A program made the position numbers and the translations under genes. A stretch of 64,000 nt of DNA from Rhodoferax sp. (GTDB taxonomy: Bacteria; Pseudomonadota; Gammaproteobacteria; Burkholderiales; Burkholderiaceae_C). Each line of letters starts with the position of its first letter. The stretch's first letter is position 1. The notes beneath the pieces were generated by a model, which saw nothing but the letters and a program-made list of their open reading frames with translations, did not search any database and was not told the DNA's origin. Location: the NCBI RefSeq assembly GCF_018780565.1, contig NZ_JADMJN010000010.1, positions 277,799 through 341,798 of the forward strand, read 5' to 3'. Of this stretch, positions 9,571 through 20,928 are shown piece by piece.

Positions 9571-10354
9571 CAATCGTGATGGGTGCATGGTCCGAGAAAC
9601 GCTCATCTTTGTAAATACTCTCGGACCGCGCACAGGCAGCCAAAGCCGGCGTTGCCAAATGGTAGTCCAGTCGCCAGCCTACGTTCTTGGCATAAGCCTG
9701 GCCCCGGTTGCTCCACCAGGTGTAGGCTTCATCGGTGGCCGTGGGCTGCAGTTGTCGGTAAACGTCCACCATGCCGGCTTCATTCAGCAGCTTGGTCATC
9801 CAGGCGCGCTCTTCGGGCAAGAAGCCCGAATTTTTGCGATTGCCTTTCCAGTTCTTCAGGTCGATTTCCTGGTGCGCGATGTTGACGTCGCCACAGAGAA
9901 TGAACTCCCGCTCTGATTTGAGTTGCGTCAGATGCGGATACAACTCGTCGAGAAAACGGAATTTGGCCTGCTGCCGCTCTTCCCCGGAGGAGCCACTGGG
10001 AAAATAGCAGCTGATGATGGACCGCTTGGTGCTGGCCGTATCAAAGCGCAGTTCCACGTACCGCCCCTCGGCATCAAAATCGGCCGAGCCGTAACCCACC
10101 ACCACCTCACTGGGTTCGTGCCGGGTGTAGATGCCCACGCCCGAGTAGCCCTTCTTCTCGGCAAAGTGAAAGTAACCCTTCAGATCAGCCAGTTCTTCAA
10201 ACCGGCCCTTCACATCGTCGGCCTGCGCCTTGACCTCCTGCACACAAATACAATCAGGCCTGGTCTTTGCCAGCCAGGCTTCAAGGCCTTTGGTCGTGGC
10301 CGAACGGATACCGTTAAGGTTGAGGCTGGTCAATTTAAACAAGGAATTCCCCAT
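9557..10354 (-). CDS. xth: Exodeoxyribonuclease III
   Basis: AP endonuclease / 3'-5' exonuclease of base-excision repair. Conserved blocks: LTSLNLNGIRSA, CVQEVK (metal-ligand Glu), GYSGVGIYTR, ILCGDVNIAHQEIDLKN and FSDHAPITIEY near the C-terminus. The ATG start overlaps the pyrE ATG on the other strand (shared CATG). An alternative TTG start four codons downstream has a better ribosome-binding site (GGGGA) and would remove the overlap. About 265 residues, the usual family length. The last codons lie inside a repeat hairpin. Confidence 0.92.
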   Translation of the reverse strand: MGNSLFKLTSLNLNGIRSATTKGLEAWLAKTRPDCICVQEVKAQADDVKGRFEELADLKGYFHFAEKKGYSGVGIYTRHEPSEVVVGYGSADFDAEGRYVELRFDTASTKRSIISCYFPSGSSGEERQQAKFRFLDELYPHLTQLKSEREFILCGDVNIAHQEIDLKNWKGNRKNSGFLPEERAWMTKLLNEAGMVDVYRQLQPTATDEAYTWWSNRGQAYAKNVGWRLDYHLATPALAACARSESIYKDERFSDHAPITIEYAI

Positions 10355-11075
10355 GTCAGAGAGTGTTGCAACAGGTACCGGGTCCAACCCACCAGCACGG
10401 GACGCATTGGCCCAGGATTTTGTGCAGTTTGTGCTTGACTGTGGCGTTCTGCGCTTTGGTGAGTTCAAAACCAAGGCAGGCCGTATCAGCCCCTACTTTT
10501 TCAATGCGGGCCTGTTTGACGACGGTGCCAAGCTGGGACGGCTGGCGCAATTTTATGCGCAACGCCTGGTGCAAAGCGGCATCGAATTCGACATGATCTT
10601 TGGCCCGGCCTACAAAGGCATTCCACTGGGCGCGGCCCTGGCCATTGAGCTGGCACGCCTGGGACGCAATGTGCCCTTTGCCTACAACCGCAAGGAAGCC
10701 AAGGACCACGGTGAGGGCGGCTCGCTGGTGGGCGCCCCCTTGAAGGGGCGCGTGCTGATCGTGGACGACGTGATGTCCGCCGGCACCGCCGCACGCGAAT
10801 CGATTGCCATCATCCGTGCGGCCGGCGCCACGGCGCATGCCGTGGTCATTGCACTGGACCGCCAGGAAAAGGCGACTGAAGATGGCGTGGATGTGGCGCA
10901 CAGCGCGGTCCAGTATGTTCGCAAGCAGCTCGGGCTAGAGGTTTGCTCGATTGCGAAGCTCACGGATTTGATGCAGTATCTGGAAAACCACAGCGCAGGC
11001 GACGCCGGTAAACTGGCGGCGGACCATCAACGCGTGCTGGCCTATCGGCAACGATACGGCGTGGAGGAAGCTTAA
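10353..11075 (+). CDS. pyrE: Orotate phosphoribosyltransferase
   Basis: Converts orotate and PRPP to OMP in pyrimidine synthesis. The PRPP-binding loop VLIVDDVMSAGTAARES is clear, preceded by FGEFKTKAGRISPYFFN and MIFGPAYKGIPLG; YNRKEAKDHGEGG is the mobile catalytic loop. The start at MSESVATG has AAGGA about ten bases upstream. Length 240 residues. Head-to-head with xth, start codons overlapping. Confidence 0.95.
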   Translation: MSESVATGTGSNPPARDALAQDFVQFVLDCGVLRFGEFKTKAGRISPYFFNAGLFDDGAKLGRLAQFYAQRLVQSGIEFDMIFGPAYKGIPLGAALAIELARLGRNVPFAYNRKEAKDHGEGGSLVGAPLKGRVLIVDDVMSAGTAARESIAIIRAAGATAHAVVIALDRQEKATEDGVDVAHSAVQYVRKQLGLEVCSIAKLTDLMQYLENHSAGDAGKLAADHQRVLAYRQRYGVEEA

Positions 11076-11100
11076 ACATGATCACATCTGGGGGTACACC

Positions 11101-11778
11101 TTGAGGAAAGTGTCGACGGTTATTGTCAAGGGCATCTTGCTGATGGCGGGCGTGTCTGGCATGTCTTCGATCCAGGCTCAACAAACTCAAGTTCAGGGCA
11201 TTTTTACCTGCGTCGACGCGCGGGGGCGCAAACTGACATCGGACCGCCCCATCCCCGAATGCACGGACCGGGAACAAAAGGTCCTGAACCCCAGCGGCAC
11301 CGTCAGAACCAAGGTGGGACCGACCCTCACCGTCCAGGAACGCGCCGAACAGGAGGCCCGGGACAAGGCCGAACTCGAAGACCGGACTCGCCTGATTGAA
11401 GAAAAACGGCGTGAGCGCGCGCTGCTGATCCGCTATCCCAACAAGATCGTGCATGACAAGGAACGCGCGGAGGCTCTGGTGCAAATCGGGGTGGTGCGCC
11501 AGGCGGCGGTCAACCGTGTGGAAGAGTTGTTGCGTCAGCGCAGTGCGCTGAATGACGAGATGGAGTTCTACAAGAAAGACCCCTCCAAAGCGCCCCCCGC
11601 ACTACGCCGCCAGGTGGATGAGGTGAATCAGAGCCTGGCCGTGCAGGGACGCTTCATTGCGGACCAGGATGGCGAGCTCCGACGGGTCAACTCACGCTTT
11701 GACGAGGAGCTGGTGCGCTTGCAGCAGCTCTGGGCCAAGCATTCTGCAGCGCCTGGCGCAACTGGCAAGACCCGTTGA
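11101..11778 (+). CDS. DUF4124-like periplasmic coiled-coil protein
   Basis: Function unknown. A signal peptide (about residues 1-26, ending SIQAQ) is followed by a short DUF4124-like segment (GIFTCVDARGRKLTSDRPIP) of the type common in betaproteobacterial envelope proteins. The rest is highly charged and predicted helical/coiled coil (repeated ERAEQEARDKAELEDR-like stretches). Start codon is TTG with GGGGG six bases upstream; no in-frame ATG fits. It follows pyrE by 25 bases and may be co-transcribed. Confidence 0.65.
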   Translation: MRKVSTVIVKGILLMAGVSGMSSIQAQQTQVQGIFTCVDARGRKLTSDRPIPECTDREQKVLNPSGTVRTKVGPTLTVQERAEQEARDKAELEDRTRLIEEKRRERALLIRYPNKIVHDKERAEALVQIGVVRQAAVNRVEELLRQRSALNDEMEFYKKDPSKAPPALRRQVDEVNQSLAVQGRFIADQDGELRRVNSRFDEELVRLQQLWAKHSAAPGATGKTR

Positions 11779-11783
11779 TGTTC

Positions 11784-11804
11784 GACGGGGCTGACAACCC
11801 CGTC
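11784..11804. terminator. Hairpin between convergent genes
   Basis: Arms GACGGGG / CCCCGTC with a 7-base loop sit between the DUF4124-like gene and the 3' end of gatB. There is no long T-run, so this is a possible bidirectional terminator only. Confidence 0.45.
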
Positions 11805-11814
11805 TGGCACATGG

Positions 11815-13305
11815 TCAGCCCAGCTTCGCCTTGAGCAGATCGTTGACCTGCTGCGGATTCGCCTTGCCCTTGCTGCCCTTCATGATCTGGCCAACCAGCG
11901 CATTGAGCGCCTTGCTGTTGCCCGCCTTGTATTCCTCGACGTTTTTCGGGTTGGCCGCCAGCACCGTATCCACGATTTTTTCCAGCTCGCCGGAATCATT
12001 CATCTGCTTGAGGCCGAGCGATTCAATGAGAGCATCAACGTCGTCGCCCTGGCCGTTCCAGATGGCATCGAATACCTGCTTGCCCGCATTGTTGGAGATC
12101 GTGCCGTCGCTGATCCGGGTCACGATGTTGGCAAGCTGTCCAGACGAAACCGGGGACTGCTTGATACCGAGTTCGCCGGCATTCAGACGGCGGGACACCT
12201 CGCCCATGATCCAGTTGCCTGCCAGTTTGGCCTGCCCGCAGGCCTTGACCGCAGCCTCAAAATAGGCCGCTATCTCACGGCTTTGCGTCAGGGCGGTTGC
12301 GTCGTACTCGGACAGGCCATAGTCGGCCACAAAACGTGCCGCCATCACACGCGGCAACTCCGTCATCTCGGAGCGCACGCGCTGCACCCACTCGTCCGCA
12401 ATCACCAGCGGCGGCAAATCGGGGTCGGGGAAATAGCGGTAGTCGGCGGCATCTTCCTTGGTCCGCATGGCGCGTGTCTCGCCGGTGTCGGGATTGAACA
12501 GCACGGTGGCCTGCTGGATGGCATGCCCGTCTTCAATCTGCTCGATCTGCCAGCGCACCTCATAGTCGATGGCCTGCTGCATGAACTTGAAACTGTTGAG
12601 GTTCTTGATCTCACGCCGCGTCCCCAAAGCCTCACCAGGCTTGCGCACCGACACATTGGCGTCGCAGCGGAAGCTCCCTTCCTGCATGTTGCCGTCGCAA
12701 ATGCCAATCCAGGTCACGATCTTGTGCAGTTCCTTGGCATAGGCCACCGCCTCGGCGCTGGAGCGCATGTCCGGCTCGGTCACGATCTCCAGCAAAGGTG
12801 TGCCGGCGCGGTTCAAATCAATGCCGGTCTGGCCCACGAAATCCTCATGCAATGACTTGCCCGCATCTTCTTCCAGATGGGCGCGCACCAAACGTACCGA
12901 TTTCTTCTCATCGCCCAGAAAAAATTCGACGTCACCGCCCTGCACCACAGGGATTTCAAACTGGCTGATCTGATAGCCCTTGGGCAGATCGGGGTAAAAA
13001 TAATTCTTGCGCGCAAAAATGCTGCGCGGTGCGATGTGGGCGCCGATCGCCAGACCCAACTGGATCGCGCGCTCAACGGCGCCCCTGTTCATCACCGGCA
13101 GGGTGCCCGGCAGGGCCAGGTCCACCGCACAGGCTTGCGTGTTGGGCTCGGCGCCAAAAGCGGTCGCTGCACGGCTGAAAATTTTGGACTGGGTCGACAA
13201 CTGCGCATGGGTCTCGAACCCAATGACAACCTCGTACCCCATCACCAACGGTGGCTTCTTCGCCGCTGACGGCGACGACGGTTCTTTTTCAACGGACACG
13301 TTCAT
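11815..13305 (-). CDS. gatB: Asp-tRNA(Asn)/Glu-tRNA(Gln) amidotransferase subunit B
   Basis: tRNA-binding kinase subunit of GatCAB, which amidates mischarged Glu-tRNA(Gln)/Asp-tRNA(Asn). Family blocks: [51 protein letters not shown] and the C-terminal YqeY-like tail domain. The start chosen, MNVSVEKEP, lies two bases after the gatA stop; an upstream in-frame ATG would overlap gatA. About 496 residues. Confidence 0.95.
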   Translation of the reverse strand: MNVSVEKEPSSPSAAKKPPLVMGYEVVIGFETHAQLSTQSKIFSRAATAFGAEPNTQACAVDLALPGTLPVMNRGAVERAIQLGLAIGAHIAPRSIFARKNYFYPDLPKGYQISQFEIPVVQGGDVEFFLGDEKKSVRLVRAHLEEDAGKSLHEDFVGQTGIDLNRAGTPLLEIVTEPDMRSSAEAVAYAKELHKIVTWIGICDGNMQEGSFRCDANVSVRKPGEALGTRREIKNLNSFKFMQQAIDYEVRWQIEQIEDGHAIQQATVLFNPDTGETRAMRTKEDAADYRYFPDPDLPPLVIADEWVQRVRSEMTELPRVMAARFVADYGLSEYDATALTQSREIAAYFEAAVKACGQAKLAGNWIMGEVSRRLNAGELGIKQSPVSSGQLANIVTRISDGTISNNAGKQVFDAIWNGQGDDVDALIESLGLKQMNDSGELEKIVDTVLAANPKNVEEYKAGNSKALNALVGQIMKGSKGKANPQQVNDLLKAKLG

Positions 13306-13307
13306 AC

Positions 13308-14792
13308 TCAAAATCCCCTGGGCTTGGCACTGTGCCACTCTGTGGCTTGCTGGAAGCGGTGCGCCACATTGAGCAGCTTGGCCTCCTGCATGTAATTCCC
13401 GATCAGCTGCATGCCAACAGGCATCTCACCCGCACCGAAACCAACCGGAATGCTCATGCCCGGCAAGCCGGCCAATGAGCCCGGCAGCGTGAAAATATCA
13501 GCCAGGTAGCTGGCCACCGGGTCTTCGCTTTTGTCACCCAGCTTCCAGGCCACGGTGGGCGCCACCGGCCCGGCAATCACGTCGCACTGTTTGAAGGCTT
13601 GCTGGAAGTCGTCTGCAATCATGCGCCGGATTTTCTGGGCCTGCAGGTAGTAGGCGTCGTAGTAACCATGTGACAAAACGTACGCACCGATCATGATGCG
13701 ACGCTTGACCTCGTCACCAAAACCTTCGGCGCGGGTCTTTTTGTACATGTCGATCAGATCGGTGTATTTTTCCGCGCGGTGGCCAAATTTCACACCGTCA
13801 AATCGGCTCAGGTTGCTGGACGCTTCGGCCGGGGCAATGATGTAGTAAACCGGAATGGACAGCTCGGTGCGGGGCAGCGAAATCGGCACCAGCCTGGCGC
13901 CCAGTTTTTCATACTGCGTCAGGGCCGCCTCCACGGCTGCGCGCACGTCTGGAGCCAGACCTTCACCAAAGAATTCCGCAGGCACGCCAATACGCAGGCC
14001 GTGCACGCTGTCGGTGAGCGAACGACTGAAGTTTTCTTCAGGCACATCAAGCGAGGTGGAGTCCCGGTCGGGGTCCGGGCCACACATGGCCGACAGCAGC
14101 AAGGCGCAGTCTTCAGCGGTACGTGCCATCGGCCCGGCCTGGTCCAGACTGGACGCAAAAGCCACCATGCCATAACGCGACGCCCGGCCATAGGTGGGCT
14201 TGATGCCGGTGATACCGCAAAAAGAGGCGGGTTGGCGAATCGAACCACCCGTGTCGGTGCCGGTGGCGGCTGGAACCAGGCGCGCCGCCACCGCAGCAGC
14301 ACTACCGCCGGAGGAGCCACCCGGCGTACGGGTCGCATCCCATGGGTTTGCGACTTTGCCAAAGGCGGAGTTTTCATTGGCCGAGCCCATCGCAAATTCA
14401 TCGCAATTGAGCTTGCCCAGGGTCACCACGCCTTGCTGCGCCAGCTTGGCAACCACCGTGGCATCAAAAGGCGAACGGTAATTGGCCAGCATTTTGGAGC
14501 CTGCCGTGGTCACAAAATCCTGCGTGACAAAAATATCCTTGTGCGCCAGCGGCACGCCCAGCAAGGCCTGCGCTGCACTGGCGGTGCCGGCGGCCAGCGC
14601 CGCGTCGGCGGCGCGTGCCTGGGCCAGCGTTACGTCTTCGTTGGTGTCGAGAAACGCCCCCAGGGATGCATGGGTCCGGGCTCGGGCCAAAAAATGCTGG
14701 GCGGTTTCGACGGCGGAGACTTTGCGCTCGCGCAGCTGAGTAGCCAATTGGGCCACGGTGAGGTCGTGTAATGCGGAGTTATCGTGCGTCAT
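13308..14792 (-). CDS. gatA: Asp-tRNA(Asn)/Glu-tRNA(Gln) amidotransferase subunit A
   Basis: Glutaminase subunit of GatCAB, amidase-signature family. The Ser-cis-Ser-Lys triad region is visible: AHKDIFVT (Lys), [19 protein letters not shown] and [18 protein letters not shown]. Length 494 residues, normal. Middle gene of gatC-gatA-gatB; 41 bases after gatC. Confidence 0.96.
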   Translation of the reverse strand: MTHDNSALHDLTVAQLATQLRERKVSAVETAQHFLARARTHASLGAFLDTNEDVTLAQARAADAALAAGTASAAQALLGVPLAHKDIFVTQDFVTTAGSKMLANYRSPFDATVVAKLAQQGVVTLGKLNCDEFAMGSANENSAFGKVANPWDATRTPGGSSGGSAAAVAARLVPAATGTDTGGSIRQPASFCGITGIKPTYGRASRYGMVAFASSLDQAGPMARTAEDCALLLSAMCGPDPDRDSTSLDVPEENFSRSLTDSVHGLRIGVPAEFFGEGLAPDVRAAVEAALTQYEKLGARLVPISLPRTELSIPVYYIIAPAEASSNLSRFDGVKFGHRAEKYTDLIDMYKKTRAEGFGDEVKRRIMIGAYVLSHGYYDAYYLQAQKIRRMIADDFQQAFKQCDVIAGPVAPTVAWKLGDKSEDPVASYLADIFTLPGSLAGLPGMSIPVGFGAGEMPVGMQLIGNYMQEAKLLNVAHRFQQATEWHSAKPRGF

Positions 14793-14833
14793 GCTTTGGA
14801 CAGGTATTTCGCTGTGAAGGGTTGGCTGGCGCG

Positions 14834-15133
14834 TTACTCGATCACTTTGGGAACGAGGAACAGCCCGTTTTCGACAGCCGGGGCGCTGCGCTGGTTGGCC
14901 TCGCGGTTATTGGTCTCGCTCACCCGGTCCTCGCGCAGGCGCAGGGCAATGTCCTGAACAGCGGCGACGGGATGGGACAGGGGCTCAATACCGGTGGTGT
15001 CGACCGCGCGAATTTTTTCAACAATGTCAAAAAAACCATTGATTTGTGTCAGCATGCGCTCACTTTCCGCTGGCTTTAGCTCCAGTCGGGCAAGATTGGC
15101 AATGCGGGCGATGTCAGCAGAAGTCAGGGACAT
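14834..15133 (-). CDS. gatC: Asp-tRNA(Asn)/Glu-tRNA(Gln) amidotransferase subunit C
   Basis: Small scaffold of GatCAB (99 residues). The pattern [20 protein letters not shown] ... [12 protein letters not shown] is typical of the family. First gene of the operon, divergent from mreB. Confidence 0.95.
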   Translation of the reverse strand: MSLTSADIARIANLARLELKPAESERMLTQINGFFDIVEKIRAVDTTGIEPLSHPVAAVQDIALRLREDRVSETNNREANQRSAPAVENGLFLVPKVIE

Positions 15134-16378
<1,245 letters not shown>

Positions 16379-16393
16379 ACCTCAGGTACAGCG

Positions 16394-17314
16394 ATGCCAC
16401 TGGGTACGCTGGACGGCACACCGCCCCCCTTCTTCAGACAGGGTCCCTCGGCCCTGTCAAAACTGATTTTCTTCAGTGTTCTGGCACTGTTTTTAATGGT
16501 TGCCGACGCGCGCTTTCATGTCGCACAGCCGCTGCGCGTGGGTCTGGCCGCTGTCCTCTACCCGGTACAGTGGCTGGCCATGCGCCCGGTGCAGTGGATT
16601 CGCGGAGGTGGCCAGTATTTTGAATCCCTGAGCGCGGCCCAGGCCAGCGAGGCTGCAGCTCACCGCAAACTGGCCACACAATCCCAGCGCGCCAATCAGG
16701 TTGAACAACTCATGCTTGAGAACTCGCGCCTGCGCGGGCTTCTGCAACTGAGAGAAAGAGTGGCCATGCCGTCACTGGCGGCACAGGTGCTCTACGACGC
16801 CGCCGACCCCTATACACACAAGGTCATCATCGACAAGGGTTTGCTCGATGGCGTCGGCGCTGGCTCGTCGGTCATGGATGAAATCGGCGTACTGGGCCAG
16901 GTGACGCGTGTCTACCCCATGGTCAGCGAAGTGACGCTGGTGACCGACCGCGACCAGGCCATTCCGGTACTCAACACACGCACCGGAGCCCGGGGCCTGG
17001 CCTTCGGCGACCCCACATCACGCTCGGGTGCGCTGGAGCTGCGGTTCATGGCGGCCAACGCCGACGTCCAGGCCGGTGACCTGCTGACCACCAGTGGCGT
17101 GGACGGCGTTTACCCACCCGGCCTGCCTGTGGCACGGGTCGAAAAAATTGAGCGCCGGGTCGACACGGCCTTTGCCCGGATCAGCTGTTCCCCGCTGGCA
17201 TTGGTCTCGGGCGTTGGGCATGTGATGGTGCTCAAGCCCGTTGCGGCTCAGATTGCACCGCGTCCCGCCGCCGAAACGCCAGCAGGACCGGTTAAAAAAG
17301 GGGCTCGCAAATGA
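16394..17314 (+). CDS. mreC: Rod-shape-determining protein MreC
   Basis: Periplasmic elongasome scaffold linking MreB to PBP2. One N-terminal membrane helix (about residues 22-40), a coiled coil (about 70-110, ENSRLRGLLQLRER) and the beta-barrel MreC domain (VIIDKGLLDGVGAGSSVMDEIGVLGQVTRV). Length 306. Stop overlaps the mreD start (ATGA). Confidence 0.95.
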   Translation: MPLGTLDGTPPPFFRQGPSALSKLIFFSVLALFLMVADARFHVAQPLRVGLAAVLYPVQWLAMRPVQWIRGGGQYFESLSAAQASEAAAHRKLATQSQRANQVEQLMLENSRLRGLLQLRERVAMPSLAAQVLYDAADPYTHKVIIDKGLLDGVGAGSSVMDEIGVLGQVTRVYPMVSEVTLVTDRDQAIPVLNTRTGARGLAFGDPTSRSGALELRFMAANADVQAGDLLTTSGVDGVYPPGLPVARVEKIERRVDTAFARISCSPLALVSGVGHVMVLKPVAAQIAPRPAAETPAGPVKKGARK

Positions 17315-17841
17315 TCATGCGTCCCGGGCAGCAGTTGCTATTGCCTGCCAATCCCTTGTTCATCTGGGGCACCCTGATGGTGGCGATGGGCTTCAACATG
17401 TTGCAGAACATGGGCTTGTGGGGACGTGCCGCCTGGACACCGGACATTCTGGCGCTGGCCTTGGTCTTCTGGAGTATTCATCAGCCGCGGCGTGTTGGCA
17501 TTGGCGTCGCCTTTCTGTTCGGTCTTCTCACCGATGTGCATCAAGGCGCGATGTTGGGGCAGCATGCGCTGGCCTATACGGTTCTGAGCTTTTTTGCCAT
17601 CGCCATTCATCGCCGCCTGTTGTGGTTCACTGTGCCGTCACAGGCTTTGCAGGTTCTGCCCTTGTTCGTCGCGGCACATGCTATCGAACTAACCGTTCGA
17701 CTGATGGCGGGCAGTACTTTTCCCGGCCTCCTGATGTTGCTGGCCCCTGTGCTTGAATCACTGTTGTGGCCTGTCGTGAGCGTCATTTTGCTGCTGCCGC
17801 AGCGAAGGGCTCCCAACCCCGATGCGCACAGACCGCTTTAA
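17311..17841 (+). CDS. mreD: Rod-shape-determining protein MreD
   Basis: Integral membrane partner of MreC, 176 residues with five to six hydrophobic helices; WTPDILALALVFWSIHQPRR and GLLTDVHQGAMLGQHAL are typical. Overlaps mreC by four bases, followed by mrdA after 12 bases. Confidence 0.92.
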   Translation: MIMRPGQQLLLPANPLFIWGTLMVAMGFNMLQNMGLWGRAAWTPDILALALVFWSIHQPRRVGIGVAFLFGLLTDVHQGAMLGQHALAYTVLSFFAIAIHRRLLWFTVPSQALQVLPLFVAAHAIELTVRLMAGSTFPGLLMLLAPVLESLLWPVVSVILLLPQRRAPNPDAHRPL

Positions 17842-17853
17842 GACAATAGCTAC

Positions 17854-19857
17854 ATGACGGAACTGCGCAATGTTGAGGCCGACCTGTCGCGCTTTCGCAC
17901 GCGGGTGATTGCGGCCAGTCTGGCCGTCGTTATCGGGTTTGCGCTGCTGGCCTCGCGACTGGTGTACCTGCAGGTTGTGCGGCATGCCGATTTGCTGGAG
18001 CAGGCCGAGAACAACCGTACCGCCATTGTGCCGGTGGTGCCCAACCGGGGCCTCATTCTTGATCGCAACGGCATTGTGCTGGCCACCAACTACTCGGCCT
18101 ATACGCTGGAAGTCACGCCCTCCAAGGTGGCCAACCTGGAGCAGACCATAGAAGACCTGACCCAGGTGCTGGACATTTCGACACGCGACCGGCGCCGTTT
18201 CAAGAAGCTGCTGGACGAGTCCAAAAGTTTCGAGTCGCTGCCTTTGCGCACCCGCCTCAGTGATCAAGAAGTGGCCCGGTTTGCGGCGCAGCGCTTTCGC
18301 TTCCCCGGCGTCGAGATCAAAGCCCGCTTGTTTCGAAACTACCCCTTTGGCGAACTGGCCAGCCACGTCATTGGCTATATCGGGCGCATCAATGAGTCGG
18401 AAAAAGAAAAGCTCGACGACTCGGAGGACCAAGCCAACTACCGCGGCACTGAATACATTGGCAAACTGGGCGTTGAGCAGAGTTTCGAGGCCCAGCTGCA
18501 CGGCACCACGGGCGTCGACTCGATGGAGACCTCGGCCGGAGGACGCGCCACACGCCGACTGGCCAGCAGCCCCTCGACGCCTGGCCATACCGTCAAGCTG
18601 TCCATTGACATCAAACTGCAGCATATGGTGGAAGAGCTATTTGGCGAGCGACGCGGCGCGCTGGTGGCACTGGACCCCAAGACTGGCGAGGTACTGGCCT
18701 TTGTCAGCAAGCCCACCTTCGATCCCAACTTGTTCGTGGAAGGCATCGACAGCGAAAGCTGGCAGGCACTCAACGAATCACCGGACAAACCGTTGCTGAA
18801 CCGGGCGCTACGCGGTACTTACCCGCCAGGCTCCACCTACAAGCCCTTCATGGCATTGGCCGCACTGGAAACCGGCTTTCGCACACCCGAGCAGTCCATT
18901 TCCGATCCCGGATTTTTCATGCTCGGCGGCCACCGGTTCCGTGATGACAAGGAGGGCGGCCACGGCACGGTCGACATGTACCGCTCCATCGTTCAGTCCT
19001 GCGACACCTATTACTACGTTCTGGCCAACGACATGGGTGTGGACCTCATTCATGACAATTTGCAGCGCTTTGGATTTGGGGAGCTGACTGGCATCGACAT
19101 CTTCGGTGAGGTGCGCGGGCTGCTGCCATCCACCGCCTGGAAGCGCAAGGCCTACAAGCGCGCCGATCAGCAAAAATGGTATGCGGGCGAAACCATCTCG
19201 TTGGGCATCGGTCAGGGTTACAACAACTTCACCATGCTGCAACTGGCCTCAGCCACCGCCACGCTGGCCAACAATGGTGTCAAGATGAAGCCCCACCTGG
19301 TACGGGAAGTGGTGGATATCATGACGCATGCCCCCACCACCACCACGAGGGAATCGGTGGGGGAAGTGATTGCCAAAGCCGAGAACATCGCCATCATCAA
19401 GAACGCGCTGGTGGGCGTGAACATCGAGGGCACGGGCGCTGCCGCCTTTCGGGGTGCAGGCTATACCAGTGCCGGGAAAACCGGCACTGCCCAGGTGGTG
19501 CAAATCAAGCAGGGCGAAAAATATGTCGCCTCCAAGATGGAAGAGCGCTTTCGCGACCATGCCCTGTTCATGGCTTTTGCACCTGCGGAAGAACCCAAAA
19601 TCGCACTGGCCATGATTGTGGAAAACGCCGGGTTTGGCGCTCAAAACTCAGCCCCTATTGCGCGCCGTGTTTTTGACTTCTGGCTGCTCAACCAATATCC
19701 CAGCGCAGAAGACATTACCGCCGTGCAAAAAGCCCAGGCACCAGCACCTATCGGCAAGCCGCGCACCCTCGCCGACATGCCATGGCCACCGCGTGCCGCC
19801 GTTTTGGGCGCCAGTTCCCCGGAAAAAGCCGCCAGCGCCGCAGCCGGCACCCGCTAG
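17854..19857 (+). CDS. mrdA: Penicillin-binding protein 2 (elongation transpeptidase)
   Basis: Class B PBP that cross-links peptidoglycan during rod elongation. One membrane anchor (about residues 19-40), pedestal domain with RGLILDRNGIVLATN, then the transpeptidase with active-site STYK at about 327-330 (GTYPPGSTYKPFMA), SCDTYYY (SxN-type box) and KTGTAQ. Length 667. The Pro/Ala-rich C-terminal 60 residues look disordered. rodA (mrdB), often next in this cluster, is absent; a convergent TSUP gene follows. Confidence 0.96.
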   Translation: MTELRNVEADLSRFRTRVIAASLAVVIGFALLASRLVYLQVVRHADLLEQAENNRTAIVPVVPNRGLILDRNGIVLATNYSAYTLEVTPSKVANLEQTIEDLTQVLDISTRDRRRFKKLLDESKSFESLPLRTRLSDQEVARFAAQRFRFPGVEIKARLFRNYPFGELASHVIGYIGRINESEKEKLDDSEDQANYRGTEYIGKLGVEQSFEAQLHGTTGVDSMETSAGGRATRRLASSPSTPGHTVKLSIDIKLQHMVEELFGERRGALVALDPKTGEVLAFVSKPTFDPNLFVEGIDSESWQALNESPDKPLLNRALRGTYPPGSTYKPFMALAALETGFRTPEQSISDPGFFMLGGHRFRDDKEGGHGTVDMYRSIVQSCDTYYYVLANDMGVDLIHDNLQRFGFGELTGIDIFGEVRGLLPSTAWKRKAYKRADQQKWYAGETISLGIGQGYNNFTMLQLASATATLANNGVKMKPHLVREVVDIMTHAPTTTTRESVGEVIAKAENIAIIKNALVGVNIEGTGAAAFRGAGYTSAGKTGTAQVVQIKQGEKYVASKMEERFRDHALFMAFAPAEEPKIALAMIVENAGFGAQNSAPIARRVFDFWLLNQYPSAEDITAVQKAQAPAPIGKPRTLADMPWPPRAAVLGASSPEKAASAAAGTR

Positions 19858-19885
19858 CGCAGCACAGGTGTCACGCCGCCGGCAT

Positions 19886-20644
19886 TCAGCGCAAAAAAGC
19901 GTCGTAGCCGGTCTTCAGAATCAGCGCGGATACCACCACGATAAAGACGGCGCGCACAAAACCTGTTCCATGCTTGAGCGCCATGCGGGTGCCCAGCAGG
20001 CTGCCCAGCACATTGGCCAGTGCCATGGCCAGCACAAAGTGCCACCAGATATGACCCTTGGCCACAAAGAGCATCAGCGCGGCCACATTGGTGCCAGTGT
20101 TGACCAGCTTGGCCGATGCAGAGGCGCTGAGAAAGTCATAACCCAGCAGGCGGACAAACAGAAAAACCAGAAAACTGCCGGTCCCCGGCCCAAAGAAACC
20201 ATCGTAAAAACCAATCACCGCCCCGATAGCCGCCGCAATGCTGGCCTCCTTCGTGCCTGAAAATTGCGGCGCGTGGCTGCGGCCCAGGTCTTTGCGCGAC
20301 AAGGTGTACAAGAGCACGGCCAGCAGGACCAGTGGCAGGGCTTTGCGCAAATAGTCGGGCGAGACCAGTGTGACCAGCCAGGCCCCGCCGAACGCGAACA
20401 CAAATCCGGCGCCCGCTGCGGGCAGCAAGGCAGACCAGCGCATCTCCACGCGGCGGCTGAATTGCCAGGTGGCAAACCCCGTGCCCCAGACCGATGCGCC
20501 TTTGTTGGTGCCAAACAGGGTGGCAGGGTGAGCGGCGGGGAAAGTCGCGAACAAGGCAGGCACCAGAATCAGGCCGCCGCCCCCCACGATCGAATCCACA
20601 AAACCGGCCAGGAGCGAGGCCAGCGAGACAATGAACAATTCCAT
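19886..20644 (-). CDS. TSUP (TauE/SafE) family membrane permease
   Basis: Eight-helix permease of the sulfite exporter TauE/SafE family. The N-terminal GFVDSIVGGGGLILVPALF and second-half GFYDGFFGPGTGSFLVFLFV repeats are the family signature. Length 252. Family substrates include sulfite, sulfoacetate and other small organosulfur or C2 compounds; nothing nearby fixes the substrate. Confidence 0.88.
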   Translation of the reverse strand: MELFIVSLASLLAGFVDSIVGGGGLILVPALFATFPAAHPATLFGTNKGASVWGTGFATWQFSRRVEMRWSALLPAAGAGFVFAFGGAWLVTLVSPDYLRKALPLVLLAVLLYTLSRKDLGRSHAPQFSGTKEASIAAAIGAVIGFYDGFFGPGTGSFLVFLFVRLLGYDFLSASASAKLVNTGTNVAALMLFVAKGHIWWHFVLAMALANVLGSLLGTRMALKHGTGFVRAVFIVVVSALILKTGYDAFLR

Positions 20645-20677
20645 GCTTTGATTGTCTCACCCGGACTCATGGCTCGA

Positions 20678-20702
20678 ATGCTACTCAATTGATAGCTAAA
20701 AA
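20678..20702. repeat. Short GCTA..TAGC repeat unit
   Basis: GCTACTCAATTGATAGC resembles the hairpin repeats at 9514-9570 and 27558-27576. Lies just upstream of the TSUP gene. Confidence 0.4.
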
Positions 20703-20741
20703 CACAACAACTACGAGGGCGCGGTGGCATTTTTGAAACAA

Positions 20742-20772
20742 AAAAAGGCACCGGGGTTTCCGGTGCCTTTTT
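20742..20772. terminator. Rho-independent terminator, palindromic
   Basis: AAAAAGGCACCGG / CCGGTGCCTTTTT with a 5-base loop: 13-base perfect arms and U-tracts on both strands. Best placed to end the minus-strand GMC oxidoreductase transcript about 160 bases downstream of its stop. Confidence 0.85.
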
Positions 20773-20928
20773 CGGGATGCAACTGCTTGTGGCTGCATCC
20801 ATTTGATTTTGCCCCTGCGGGCTTGTCTCCAGGGCCTCTCACCTTCAGCGAGCCTGTGGCCCGTTGACGATTGGCAGAACTTTACACGGCAACGCACGCC
20901 GCCACATCGGGGCTAACCCTTTCAGGAT

